From NCBI GenBank assembly GCA_965249645.1, contig CBDFML010000012.1, positions 1,674,001 to 1,738,000 on the forward strand: a DNA stretch of 64,000 bases, given 5' to 3'. The notes beneath the pieces are model-generated. The model did not search any database. It was not told the DNA's origin and saw only the letters and a list, made by a program, of their open reading frames with translations. The position numbers were made by a program, and so were the translations under genes. The DNA is from CAVOEB01 sp965249645 (GTDB taxonomy: Bacteria > Pseudomonadota > Alphaproteobacteria > UBA828 > JAPUJA01). Positions 1 to 8,483 of this stretch are shown one piece after another (the first letter of the stretch is position 1; every line of letters begins with the position of its first letter).

Positions 1-12
1 GATCCCGTTCTG

Positions 13-1287
13 ATGACGGGCCCGAACCAAACCCCGCATCCCCACCATCCCGCCGCCGAGGTCTTCCCGATAATGACCGGCGCCGAGTTCGATCGCCTCG
101 TCGAGGACATCCGCGGCCACGGCCTCCGGGAGGCCATCTGGCTCGATGCGCAAGGCCGCATCCTCGACGGACGCAATCGCGACCGTGCCTGCCGGCTCGC
201 CGCCGTGCCGCCGGCCTACCGGGTCTACGACGGCGGCGATCCGACGGCCTTCATCGTCAGCCTCAACCTTCACCGCCGCCATCTGAGCGAGAGCCAGCGG
301 GCCATGGTGGCGGCGAGACTGGTGAATATCCGGCAAGGGGAAATCGGAAAGCACCGCGCGATCTCAGAAACGCAAATTTGCGTTTCTGAGGCCTCCGACC
401 TCGTGAATACCTCCAAACGCTCCGTCAACAATGCCCGCCGGGTAGGAGACAAAGGGAGCGCTTTGCTCCAGGACGCCGTCGACCAGGGGCTGGTCGCGGT
501 CAGCGACGCCGCCGCCATCGTCGACCGTTCGTCCGAAGAGCAGGATGCCCTGGTCGACGCCATCCGCTCGGGCAAACACAAGACCCTGCGCCGCGCCGCC
601 GCAGCCCGCCGCCGAGACAACCGCGAGACGCCGCCCGCGGACATGCCCGCGCACGACGGCCGCATGCGGCTGTTCGCCGCCGCCGTCGCCGATGTACACG
701 AACACATCGAGCCCGGCAGCGTCGATTGCATCGTCACCGATCCACCCTACCCGCGCGCTTTCTTGCCGGTCTACGGCGATCTGGCGCGGACCGCCGCCCG
801 GGTTCTCCGCCCCGGCGGTTGCTGCCTGGTCATGGCCGGGCAGTCCTATCTGCCCGAGATCATCGCCGCCATGACGCCGCACCTTCGCTACCACTGGACG
901 GTGGCCTACCTCACCCCGGGCGGCCAGTCGGTCCAGCTCTGGGAGCGCAAGGTCAACACCTTCTGGAAGCCGGTTCTGTGGTTCGTCAACGACCCGGACG
1001 ACGCCGGATACCCGGGCGAGTGGGTCGGCGACGTGGCGCGCAGCGATGCCAACGACAAGCGTTTCCATCACTGGGGGCAGTCCGAGAGCGGCATGGCCGA
1101 TCTGGTGCGCCGCTTCACCCGTGCCGGCGAGACGGTGTTCGATCCGTTCCTCGGCGGCGGCACCACCGGCGTCGCGGCCCTCGGCCTGAACCGCCTGTTC
1201 ATCGGCTCCGACAGCGATGGGGCGGCCGTGAAACAGGCCCGCGGCCGTCTCCTGGAGACCCTGCGGGAGGTTCGCCATGCGGGTTAG
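13..1287 (+). CDS. ParB-like domain fused to DNA methyltransferase
   Basis: Phage-type fusion that probably methylates adenine or N4-cytosine in phage DNA. Residues ~15-110 look like a ParB/RepB-like N-terminal domain (the LDGRNRDRAC block followed by LHRRHLSESQRAM). An HTH-like stretch follows at ~125-145. The C-terminal half is a methyltransferase of the beta type, with motif IV DPPY at 243-246 before motif I DPFLGGGTTG at 377-386. Only 12 bases of the window precede the ATG, so a longer upstream start cannot be excluded. The stop overlaps the ATG of the next gene. A 28-bp perfect palindrome lies inside the gene (363-390), at codons ~117-126 between the two domains. A second ParB-methyltransferase fusion of different sequence is at 11363-12655. 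The family assignment is strong; the methylated site cannot be read from the sequence. Confidence 0.88.
   Translation: MTGPNQTPHPHHPAAEVFPIMTGAEFDRLVEDIRGHGLREAIWLDAQGRILDGRNRDRACRLAAVPPAYRVYDGGDPTAFIVSLNLHRRHLSESQRAMVAARLVNIRQGEIGKHRAISETQICVSEASDLVNTSKRSVNNARRVGDKGSALLQDAVDQGLVAVSDAAAIVDRSSEEQDALVDAIRSGKHKTLRRAAAARRRDNRETPPADMPAHDGRMRLFAAAVADVHEHIEPGSVDCIVTDPPYPRAFLPVYGDLARTAARVLRPGGCCLVMAGQSYLPEIIAAMTPHLRYHWTVAYLTPGGQSVQLWERKVNTFWKPVLWFVNDPDDAGYPGEWVGDVARSDANDKRFHHWGQSESGMADLVRRFTRAGETVFDPFLGGGTTGVAALGLNRLFIGSDSDGAAVKQARGRLLETLREVRHAG
363..390. repeat. 28-bp perfect palindrome inside the methyltransferase gene
   Basis: CTCAGAAACGCAAA is followed immediately by its exact reverse complement, with no spacer. 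It reads through in frame as SETQICVSE in the linker of the ParB-methyltransferase. The local base composition is AT-richer than the surrounding gene, as for a small inserted element or a protein-binding site. Confidence 0.85.
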
Positions 1288-1700
1288 ACAGGAACGCTCG
1301 GGCTGGCGCGACCGGGAACTCTCGCTCCGCCATCGCCGCTGGGGCTGGAACTGTCCGGCGATCGACATCGACTTCCTGGAGTTCCATGCCGGTGAGCCGG
1401 TGGCCCTGATCGAGTGCAAGCTGGAACATGCCCAGCCCTGGGACCTCGACGGCAAGCCGGCGCGCGCCTTCATGCGCCTCGCCGAACGGGCGGGCCTTCC
1501 CGCCTTCTACGTGGTGCGCGCGGCCGATTTCTCGTGGTGGCGGGTGCGGGCGCTCAACGGTCTCGCCCGCAAGCCATCTGGGCGGGACCGAGCGCCGGCT
1601 CACGGAACCCGAGTTCATCTCGCTGCTCTATGCGCTGCGGGGCCTCGATCTGCCGCCGGAAACGGCCGCCCGGGGCTATTGCCGGGAGGATCGGTCCTGA
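1277..1700 (+). pseudogene. PD-(D/E)XK-like nuclease, one frameshift
   Basis: Small phage protein of ~140 residues. Its core, IDIDFLEF followed by VALIECKLEHA, matches a PD-(D/E)XK nuclease signature (D, then E-x-K). The ATG at 1277 overlaps the stop of the methyltransferase. The reading frame shifts at about 1570: the first frame codes well up to RVRALNGLAR, and the continuation HLGGTERRLTEPEFISLLYAL is in another frame and ends with TGA at 1698-1700. A single extra base explains it. Either the gene is decaying or the sequence has an indel. The stop overlaps the next ATG (TGATG). It may process DNA during replication or recombination together with the following nuclease; that role is inferred. 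Confidence 0.6.
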
Positions 1701-2465
1701 TGTTGGACTACAACCATTCGGCCGGCTTCGCCGAGGGCATCAACGCGCTGATCGACGCAGGCCTGGAAGCGGAGAACGCCGCGCGGACGCCGCGCGCCTA
1801 TCTCGGCGGCTCGCGCCTCGGCGTGCCGTGCGAGCGCGCGCTCCAGTACGAGTATGCCCAGCGCCCAAGGACGACGGCGCCGACTTCGACGGCAAGACGC
1901 TGCGCATCTTCGCCGCCGGCCACCTGTTCGAGGACCTCGCCGCCGGCTGGCTCCGCGCCGCCGGGTTCGAGCTCTACACCACCCGCGGCAACCGGCCGGA
2001 CGGCGGCCAGTTCGGCTTCTCGGTCGCCGGCGGGCGCATCCGCGGCCATGTCGACGGGATCATCGCCGCCGCGCCCGAGGGCCTGCTCCCGGCCGCGCCG
2101 CGCTGTGGGAGTGCAAGTCCCTCAACGCCAAATCGTGGAAGGACACCGCGAAGCGCGGCGTCGCCGTCTCCAAGCCCGTCTACGCCGCCCAGATCGCCGT
2201 CTATCAGGCCTACATGGAAGCGTCGGTGCCGGGCATCTCCGCCAACCCGGCGCTGTTCACCGCCGTCAACAAGGACACCGCCGAGCTCCATCACGAGCCG
2301 GTGCCGTTCGACGGCGCGCTGGCACAACGTATGAGCGACAAGGGCGTGCGGATTATCAAGGCGACCGAGGCCGGCGAGCTGCTGCCGCGCATCGCCCAAT
2401 CCCCCGACTTCCATGAATGCCGCTTCTGCCCCTGGTCCGACCGCTGCTGGAGGACCGGGCCATGA
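1700..2465 (+). pseudogene. Cas4/RecB-like PD-(D/E)XK exonuclease, two frameshifts
   Basis: The gene can be read through in three frames as one ~255-residue protein: MLDYNHSAGF to EYAQ (1700 to ~1860), then APKDDGADFDGKTLRIFAAG through HVDGIIAAAPEGLL (~1860-2095), then LWECKSLNAKSWKD to the stop at 2465. The nuclease signature is HVDGII (catalytic D) with LWECKS (E-x-K), and the C terminus has a cysteine-bearing CRFCPWSDRC motif like the Fe-S region of Cas4/AddB-type nucleases. It is probably a phage recombination exonuclease. Two single-base indels in one otherwise conserved gene suggest sequence error or recent decay. TGA overlaps the ATG of the next gene (ATGA). Confidence 0.65.
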
Positions 2466-4742
2466 CCGACGACACAAGGAATGACGACGACAAGATCACC
2501 GATGCCCGGAGCACGGACAAAGAGAGCGGAGAACCTCAGAGCACCGACGCTTCGGACACCGGCAACGTCGTCGACATCAACCGCTGGCGCGACTTCAACG
2601 ACGCCGAACCCCAGCGCCTCGACGACGCCTGGCCCGCTCACGCCGTCCAGAGCACCGACGAGATCAAGGCGCGCATGCTGGTCCATATCCGCGGCGTCCT
2701 CTCCTACCTCTTTCCGGGCGGGGTGTTCCAGAGGGGCAATTTCTTCGTCGGCGACATCCGCGGCAATCCCGGCGACAGCCTCAATGTCGAGATCGAGGGC
2801 CGCAAGGCCGGCCTGTGGCACGACTTCGCGACCGGCGAGGGCGGCGACATCATCGGGCTCTGGGCGGCGGCGAACGGCCGCGACACGAAGACCGAGTTCC
2901 CCGCCATCGTCGCCGACATCCTGGCCTGGCTCGACGGCCGCCCCCGGACCCTGCACGACGACCGGGCGGAGAGGCCGCGAAGCCGGTCATCCGCACCGGT
3001 CGACGAGCTCGGTCCAGTCACCGCCAAGTGGGACTATCTCGACGAGGCGGGCCGGCTGATCGCCTGCGTCTACCGCTACGATCCGCCCGGCGGCAAGCAG
3101 TTCCGGCCCTGGGACGTGACGGCGCGAAAAGCGAGAGCGCCCGATCCGCGCCCGCTCTACAACCGGCCCGGCATCGAGACGGCCTCCGACGTCGTCCTGG
3201 TCGAGGGCGAGAAGGCGGCCGCGGCGCTGATCGGACAGGGCCTCTGCGCCACCACCGCCATGAACGGCGCCTCGGCCCCGGTCGAGAAAACCGACTGGTC
3301 GCCGCTCAAGGCCAGGCGGGTGGTGGTCTGGCCCGATCACGACGAGCCCGGCTGGCACTACGCGCTCGCCGCCGCGCAGGCGGTGCTCGCGGCCGGCGCG
3401 GCAGCGGTCTCCGTCCTCAATCCTCCCGCCGACAAGCCCGAGAAGTGGGACGCGGCCGACGCGGTGGCCGAGGGCATGGATGTCAAATCGTTCATCGCGG
3501 GCGCCCAGCGCCAGGCCATCCGGCCCGCGAAGCGCTCGCTCGACCTCGCCGACTGGCATGCCGGCCGCTACGCCGGCGACGCGCCCGAGCAGCGCTTCCT
3601 GATCGACGGCTCGGTCCCCTTGGGCGTCGTCTCGATCCTCGCCGCCATGGGCGACACCGGCAAGGGCATGATGACGCTCGACCTCGCCCTCTCGGTCGCC
3701 ACCGGCAAGCCGCGCGCGGTCTCGGTGAGCCCCGAGCCCATGGCCTTCGGCGGCGCGGTCCGCGCCTTCGGCGCCGCCGTGCTGCTCACCGCCGAGGACG
3801 ACGAGGGCGAGGTGCACCGCCGCCTCGAGCGCCTCGATCCCGAGCGGCTCAGGCTCGCGCGGCCCGAGCGGCTGATCGTGGTGCCGCTGCCCAACGCCGG
3901 CGGTCCGATCCCGCTGGTGACTTCAGGGCCGGACGGACCGATGGCGACGGAGCACTTCACCAAGGTCCGCGACCAGATCGTCCGGATCGCCGAGCTCAAG
4001 CTGGTGGTGCTCGATCCGCTGTCCTCGTTCATCCATGCCGATGTCAACGCCGATCCCGCCGCCGGCAGCTTCGCCACCGGGCTTCTGGCATCGCTCGCCA
4101 CCGAGACCGGCGCCGCGGTCATCGTCGCCCACCACATGCGAAAGCCCCAGGGCAACCGGCCCATCGCTTCGGTCGAGCAGGCCCGCGACGCCGTGCGCGG
4201 CACCAGCGCCATCGTCGACGGCGTGCGCCTGGTCTACGCGCTGTGGCCGGCGCCCAGGGATCATCAGCGTTACGTCTTCAAGACCCTCGACGAGAAGCCG
4301 GTCCGCAACGCCGTGTTCCAGGGCGCCGTGGTCAAGGCCAACGGTCCCGCCGACCGCACCATCCGCACCTATCTCCGCGCGCCCACCGGCCTTCCGGTGG
4401 ACGTCACCCGCCGCCTGCGCGAGCGGCGCATGGCGGCGGCGGAGCTCACCGAATCGCTGGTCGCCTCGATTGCCCGGGCGGCCGAGAACGGCCATCCCTT
4501 CACCCACTACCGGCGGCGCCGGCGTCTATCGCCAGCGCCATCGTCTGGCGTCCGTCTTTCATGGCCTCGGCCGGGATCCCCTCCAGGACATGGTGCAGGA
4601 CCTGCTTTCGGCCAGGCCGCCGGTGCTGGTCAAGGGCATGGCCTCGGGTTCGAAGGAAGACAAGTGGCTCGATGTGCCGACCGGACCCTTTGCCCGCGGC
4701 GTCGGCGAGTTCGTCCACGGCGCCGACGAAAGCGAGGAGTGA
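2462..4742 (+). pseudogene. Toprim plus RepA-like (AAA_25) replicative helicase/primase, C-terminal frameshift
   Basis: Probable phage replication protein. Residues ~80-160 resemble a primase-type N-terminal domain. A toprim-like segment has VEGEKAA (247-253) and PDHDEPG (291-297). A RecA-fold helicase domain follows, with Walker A MGDTGKG near 396-402, a Walker B region LKLVVLDPLSS, and VIVAHHMRK. The ATG at 2462 is chosen because it overlaps the previous stop. The frame is broken at about 4510: after NGHPFT the sequence continues in another frame as TTGGAGVYRQRH to GADESEE, ending at 4742. An unbroken protein would be ~760 residues. The gene lies directly upstream of an iteron-like repeat region and is the best candidate for its initiator or loader. 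Confidence 0.75.
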
Positions 4743-4819
4743 AGGCGCATGATCGTCCACGAAATCCCGGCCATTCCGGCCCCGGCGAGACCCGGCCCGA
4801 CCGTTCGCGTGCCGGGCCG

Positions 4820-5180
4820 TGTCTGTCGGGACAAAACGCCGGTAATTCAAGCGGTTAGGGGGTCCCTATCGGGCGTCCCCGACACCGAGCCCACCGGTAT
4901 CGATGGCGGCGCGCCCGTGTCTGTCGGGCGAAAATCCAATCATATCAACAGCTTGACGCTCCCGTGTCGGAATCGCGTGTCGGGCAAAAATGCAGTGGAA
5001 ACAATGGCTTGGCCGTCCGGTGTCGGGATCGCGTGTCGGGGCGGCTCCGTGTCGGGTGTCGGCGTGTCGGATCCGACATGTCGGGCACTTATTCAGCGAT
5101 ATCAAACACTTAGCGTGACGGTGTCGGATTTGCGTGTCGGGCAAAAAGTCAATGAAATCAACGGTGTCGGGTGTCGGGGA
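4820..5180. repeat. Iteron-like cluster of TGTCGG repeats
   Basis: About 14 direct copies of TGTCGG, usually GTGTCGG, lie on the + strand. Several are arranged as pairs 13 bp apart (4963/4976, 5020/5033, 5121/5134), with an ATCGC-like spacer and GGGCAAAAA after the second copy. Each pair is preceded by a related 20-bp block containing CTTAGCGT or a variant (e.g. 5109-5118). No conserved reading frame is evident; one long frame crosses the region but is repeat-driven. The cluster lies directly after the helicase gene and beside an AT-rich tract and palindrome, which suits a replication origin or a multi-operator region. Confidence 0.7.
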
Positions 5181-5182
5181 CT

Positions 5183-5228
5183 TCTATATATACATATATG
5201 GGTGTGTTTCCGGAACACACACCCATAT
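5183..5228. other. AT-rich tract and 33-bp near-perfect palindrome (candidate origin)
   Basis: CTATATATACATATATG (5183-5199) runs into a near-perfect inverted repeat at 5196-5228. ATATGGGTGTGT and ACACACCCATAT flank a TTCCGGAA centre, with one unpaired base. There is no T-run, so it does not look like an intrinsic terminator. Directly after the TGTCGG iterons this has the layout of a DNA unwinding element plus hairpin. The remaining ~190 bp up to 5421 show no convincing gene. Confidence 0.5.
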
Positions 5229-5421
5229 TGGCTCGGTTTGCGGCCGGGCCCCGGCACCGCGTCCCATCCTCCAGCATTCTCGATGACGGCAAGGCGGCCA
5301 GACCGGCGCCGCGATGCCGCCGGCTTGCCGGCCTGGCGCCATCGTCGATCGCCCGCCACGAACCAGCCCGCCACCTCACGATGGAGAGGAAGCGGCACGC
5401 GATGACCTGAACTTGAAGAGC

Positions 5422-5461
5422 GGGTGGCGGCGGCGTTCCTGGAAGTTCCCCGCCGCCACCC
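5422..5461 (+). promoter_or_regulatory. Strong hairpin in the leader of the RuvC-like gene
   Basis: GGGTGGCGGCGG (5422-5433) and CCGCCGCCACCC (5450-5461) form a perfect 12-bp stem around a loop containing TTCCTGGAA. It ends 36 bp before the ATG at 5498 and ~20 bp before the AAGGAAGGAG ribosome binding site. No U-tract follows, so a leader or attenuation role, or a binding site, is more likely than a terminator. Confidence 0.45.
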
Positions 5462-5497
5462 TGACCACGACAACCCCGATCAAGGAAGGAGATCACC

Positions 5498-6109
5498 ATG
5501 GCTCATGTAACTCTGCCCAAGAAACCGCCGCTTGAGAACCGCGCCGTGCTTCCGGCGGCACGGCACGGCGGCAATGCCGGCGTCGCCTGTCCGGTGGCCG
5601 AACCCCCGGTGCCGGCCGCCAACGACGCCGGCGTGTCCGGTTCCGGTACCGTGCTCGCCCTCGATCTCGGCACCGCGACCGGCTGGGCGCTCAGTGATCC
5701 AGCGGGGCCGATTACCAGCGGCACGATGTCGTTCCGCCCCGATCGGTTCTCCGGCGGCGGGATGCGCTTTCTGCGCTTCAAGGGCTGGCTGACCGAGGTC
5801 AAGAATACCGCCGGCGGCATCGATGCGGTCTACCTCGAGGAGGTCCGCCGCCATGCCGGCACCAGTGCCTCGCAGATCTACGGCGGCTGGCTCGCGATCC
5901 TGACCGCCTGGTGCGAGCACCATTCCATTCCCTATCAGGGCGTGCCGGTCGGCACCATCAAGCGATACGCCACCGGCAAGGGCAACGCGTCCAAGGAGGC
6001 GGTGATCGAGGCGGTCAGGGCGCGCGGTTTCGCGCCCGCCGACGACAACGAGGCCGACGCCATTGCGCTGCTGCTGTGGGCGATCGAGAGCCGGACGGGT
6101 GGGCGATGA
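5498..6109 (+). CDS. RuvC-like crossover-junction endonuclease
   Basis: 203-residue RNase H-fold protein. VLALDLGTATGWAL gives the first catalytic Asp strand, VYLEEV the acidic residue on a later strand, and DDNEADAIALL the C-terminal acidic pair, which is the order seen in RuvC-like phage Holliday-junction resolvases. It probably resolves branched phage DNA before packaging. A strong Shine-Dalgarno (AAGGAAGGAG) lies 7 bp before the ATG. The ~45 N-terminal residues before the fold are low-complexity and Pro/Ala-rich. The stop overlaps the next gene (ATGA), so it heads a compact operon up to 7122. Confidence 0.82.
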   Translation: MAHVTLPKKPPLENRAVLPAARHGGNAGVACPVAEPPVPAANDAGVSGSGTVLALDLGTATGWALSDPAGPITSGTMSFRPDRFSGGGMRFLRFKGWLTEVKNTAGGIDAVYLEEVRRHAGTSASQIYGGWLAILTAWCEHHSIPYQGVPVGTIKRYATGKGNASKEAVIEAVRARGFAPADDNEADAIALLLWAIESRTGGR

Positions 6110-6363
6110 ACGGCGCCATGCTGCTCAAGCATGCCGCCGCTGTAGTCGAGAAGCGCCGCGACGAGTACGGCGAACCCGAGGACCTGTTCGAGCATGTCGC
6201 CGCCCGCTGGTCGCAGGTGCTCGGGATCCGGGTCACGGCCGCTCAGGTGGCGGTCTGCCTGATGGACCTCAAGATGGCCCGGCTCGCCCACAATCCGAAG
6301 CATCTCGACAGCCTGGTCGATGTCCTCGGCTACGGCGCGTGCCTGCGAGAGATCACCCGGTGA
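6106..6363 (+). CDS. Phage protein, DUF6378-like
   Basis: 85-residue acidic helical protein. The block ERRDEYGEPEDLFEHVAARW (here VEKRRDEYGEPEDLFEHVAA) and the segment MDLKMARLAHNPKHLDSLVDVLGY match the phage family annotated as DUF6378, which has a MazG-like helical look. Start and stop codons overlap the neighbours (ATGA upstream, GTGA downstream), so translation is probably coupled. Function unknown; a nucleotide-pool role is possible by analogy only. Confidence 0.65.
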   Translation: MNGAMLLKHAAAVVEKRRDEYGEPEDLFEHVAARWSQVLGIRVTAAQVAVCLMDLKMARLAHNPKHLDSLVDVLGYGACLREITR

Positions 6364-6560
6364 GGTGGTTGCCGAAAGGCTATGGCGGCGAGCGCCGGCC
6401 GGCCGACGAGATCAAACGCGAGGGCTGGCGTGAACAGGGCATCCTGGTGATCGCCGCCGAGGACGGCCGCCTCACCTGGCCCGAGCGCGAGCTGGTCTGC
6501 CAGCTCGGCGAGAAACTCTACGGGCCGCGGCCCGCCCAACCGAGGGCGGCGCGTGGCTAA
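6360..6560 (+). CDS. Small phage hypothetical protein
   Basis: 66-residue protein beginning at a GTG that overlaps the stop of the previous gene (GTGA). It is rich in charged residues, with a C-terminal half reading LTWPERELVCQLGEKLYG. No domain is recognised. It is assigned as real from its position in a run of overlapping genes and from its uninterrupted frame. It overlaps the next gene by 8 bases. Confidence 0.55.
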   Translation: MRWLPKGYGGERRPADEIKREGWREQGILVIAAEDGRLTWPERELVCQLGEKLYGPRPAQPRAARG

Positions 6561-7122
6561 ACGCCGGAAACGCGTTCCCAAGGGCAAGGCCCGGGCCCAA
6601 CGCGCCAAGCCCGAGGCCCTGCGCCTGCCCGGCGGCCGCACGCTCGAGACGGTGCGCGTGACGGACCCCGAAGGCCGGCCGGTCACCCTCGTCCGCACCG
6701 TCGACACCCTGGCGCGCATGCGTAAGGCCGGGACCATCACGCGTGCCATGCATCAGGCGGCGCGTGACTTCCAGGCCCACTTCACCATCGCTGCCTACGA
6801 CACCACGGCCACCGCCTCGATCGTCCGCGTGAGACGGCTGCGCGGCGAGAAGATGACCTGGAACGACGATGTCACGGTGCGCCAGATCGCGGCCCGCGAC
6901 CGTGTGCATGATGCGCTCGACGCGCTCGGCGGCGTGGCGAGCCCCGGCGGCAGCTGCGTCTGGCATGTCGTGGGTCTGCAGTCGTCCTTGCGAGAGTGGG
7001 CGATGCAGCAGGGCTGGAACGGACGGCCTCTCCGACGCGGTGAGGCCAGCGGAATCCTGCTCTCCGCGCTCGGCATGCTCGCCGTCCATTACGGCTATGA
7101 GCGGCCGAGGCGGGCGGGCTGA
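6553..7122 (+). CDS. Late-early phage protein, DUF6456-like
   Basis: 189 residues. A strongly basic N terminus (KRRKRVPKGKARAQRAKPEA) is followed by a predicted helical domain: ARMRKAGTITRAMHQAARDF at ~70-89, then RDRVHDALDALGG and a C-terminal GILLSALGMLAVHYGY. This resembles the alphaproteobacterial DUF6456 family, often encoded at the end of the phage early operon and suspected to be a DNA-binding regulator. The assignment is by pattern and could be wrong. It is the last gene of the operon starting at 5498. Confidence 0.5.
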   Translation: MAKRRKRVPKGKARAQRAKPEALRLPGGRTLETVRVTDPEGRPVTLVRTVDTLARMRKAGTITRAMHQAARDFQAHFTIAAYDTTATASIVRVRRLRGEKMTWNDDVTVRQIAARDRVHDALDALGGVASPGGSCVWHVVGLQSSLREWAMQQGWNGRPLRRGEASGILLSALGMLAVHYGYERPRRAG

Positions 7123-7151
7123 TGGCGGGGATGATTTTCTGCATCTGGGGT

Positions 7152-7181
7152 GTTGACAGTGGCAGGCCACAAGATGTAGGT
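7152..7181 (+). promoter_or_regulatory. Sigma-70-type promoter
   Basis: TTGACA (7152-7157), an 18-bp spacer and TAGGTT (7176-7181). It lies just after the DUF6456-like gene. The expected transcript starts near 7188 and meets two hairpins, the second a terminator, within ~60 bases. Confidence 0.55.
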
Positions 7182-7198
7182 TTGCGCCATCATCTCAT

Positions 7199-7247
7199 AG
7201 GTGCGTCCGCACCCGACCCGCTCCGGCATCGCCGCGGCGGGTTTTTT
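7199..7247 (+). terminator. Intrinsic terminator preceded by a small hairpin
   Basis: GGTGCG-TC-CGCACC (7199-7212) is followed by a GC stem, CCCGC (7217-7221) with GCGGG (7237-7241), that encloses an inner CGGC-ATC-GCCG stem. TTTTTT follows (7242-7247). With the promoter at 7152 it delimits a possible ~60-nt RNA, or acts as an attenuator in front of the ORF at 7268. Confidence 0.6.
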
Positions 7248-7267
7248 GTTGCCTGAAGGAGCCTGAC

Positions 7268-7591
7268 ATGAGCCGTGCAACGTCGTTGAAAGCCCTCCTG
7301 GGCAACCTGCGCTTCATCGTCGCCTGGAAGACCTGGGCGGTCCTCGTCGTGTTCGGGGCCGGGGCCGCCGTCGGCTTGGCCCTGTGCCACGCTGCAGGCG
7401 ACGGCCCGATCGCAAAGGACTCAGGTCAGCGTGTACCAGGTCGACCGGCCGCCGCCATGCTTGATCAAATGGCCCCGCTCGACGAGTCGTCGGAATTGCT
7501 GCTTCAGCGTGTTGCGGCTGGCGCCGGTCAATCTGACCATCTCGCCCATGCTCACCCGGCCGTGGTCGCGGGCGTGATCCAGAATCTGTAA
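7268..7591 (+). CDS. Small one-TM membrane protein, 3' end doubtful
   Basis: An ATG at 7268 with GAAGGAG 8 bp upstream opens a frame beginning MSRATSLKALLGNLRFIVAW. A hydrophobic segment, AVLVVFGAGAAVGLALCHAA, lies at residues ~24-43. From 7421 the frame runs antisense through the end of the Fic gene and is probably not original coding sequence. I therefore suspect a ~50-residue membrane protein truncated when the Fic gene arrived. No family recognised. Confidence 0.35.
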   Translation: MSRATSLKALLGNLRFIVAWKTWAVLVVFGAGAAVGLALCHAAGDGPIAKDSGQRVPGRPAAAMLDQMAPLDESSELLLQRVAAGAGQSDHLAHAHPAVVAGVIQNL

Positions 7592-8482
7592 CGACAGCGC
7601 GGGCAGGGCCGGCAGGATCAGCTTCTCACGCTCGATCTTGCTTTCAAGCCGCTTCATCTGCTGCTGCAGCGCGCGCAGAAAGAACTCCAGCCAGGGCTGC
7701 CACTCCGGGTTATCGGTGCGGATCGTGCCCTGCGTCCGGCGGAGCGCGCGATAGTAGTCTTCCTTGTTCTGCTCGATGACGCTTTCGAGCGAGCTGTAGG
7801 GAACATAAGCGTAGCCGGACCGAAGCAGTAGCAGGGTCGTGAGGATCCGGCTGAGCCGTCCGTTGCCATCTTGGAAGGGATGGATTTCGAGGAACACCAC
7901 CGTGAATAGGGCGATGACGATGAGCGAATGCAGATCGCCCCGATCCTGGCGAAGCGTCAGCCAGTCGAAGAGTTCCGCCATCAGGAACGGCGCGTCGAAG
8001 GGCGTCGCGGTCTCGAAGACGAGGCCGATCTCCTGCCCCTCCTCGTCGAAGGCGGCGACGCTGTTCGGCGAGGTCTTGTAGGCGCCGCGATGCCAGGCGT
8101 CCTTCTCGCTGTGGACCAGCAGATCGCGGTGCAGCTGCATGACGTGGTTCTCGGTGACCGAGAGATCCTCCCATGCGCGGAAGACGAGCTCCATGGTCTC
8201 GGCGTAGCCGGCCACCTCCTGCTCGTCGCGGCTGGCGAAGGACCTGATGTCGAGATTGGCGAGCAACCGTTCGACGTCGGAATCCGAGAGCCGGCTGCCT
8301 TCGATGCGGGTCGAGGAGCCGATGCTCTCGATGGTCGCGACACGTCTTAGGGCCGACAGCCTGTCCGGGGCCAGCGTTCCAAGCGCCCGCCAGGCGCCCT
8401 TGAACTCGTCGAGTTCGGCGATCAACCCGAGAATGGTGGGGGTGATCTCAAGGGTATCGGTGTTGAGGCAACGGCGGGTCAT
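7421..8482 (-). CDS. Fic-domain protein with C-terminal winged HTH
   Basis: 353-residue Fic enzyme, probably an AMP transferase acting on a protein target. The catalytic loop HPFQDGNGR (201-209) is complete, and an N-terminal inhibitory motif SSTRIEG (56-62, S-x-x-x-E-G type) should autoinhibit it. Residues ~290-353 form a winged helix (MVRLTGASRNTLKQQFRRL), typical of Fic proteins that control their own gene. The ATG at 8482 is the first methionine that leaves the repeats upstream outside the gene. It is transcribed against its phage neighbours and is probably accessory cargo. Repeated GGTGTAT-type sites at its promoter suit autoregulation. Confidence 0.85.
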   Translation of the reverse strand: MTRRCLNTDTLEITPTILGLIAELDEFKGAWRALGTLAPDRLSALRRVATIESIGSSTRIEGSRLSDSDVERLLANLDIRSFASRDEQEVAGYAETMELVFRAWEDLSVTENHVMQLHRDLLVHSEKDAWHRGAYKTSPNSVAAFDEEGQEIGLVFETATPFDAPFLMAELFDWLTLRQDRGDLHSLIVIALFTVVFLEIHPFQDGNGRLSRILTTLLLLRSGYAYVPYSSLESVIEQNKEDYYRALRRTQGTIRTDNPEWQPWLEFFLRALQQQMKRLESKIEREKLILPALPALSLQILDHARDHGRVSMGEMVRLTGASRNTLKQQFRRLVERGHLIKHGGGRSTWYTLT

Positions 8483-8483
8483 A

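Noticed and set aside
364..1473. 369-codon minus-strand frame opposite the first methyltransferase
   Set aside because: Shadow frame; methyltransferase motifs on the + strand are complete.
4749..5405. 218-codon + strand open frame through the TGTCGG repeats with a plausible ribosome site
   Set aside because: The translation is repeat-driven and then runs through the palindrome; perhaps the first ~12 codons are a relic, but no conserved protein is recognisable.
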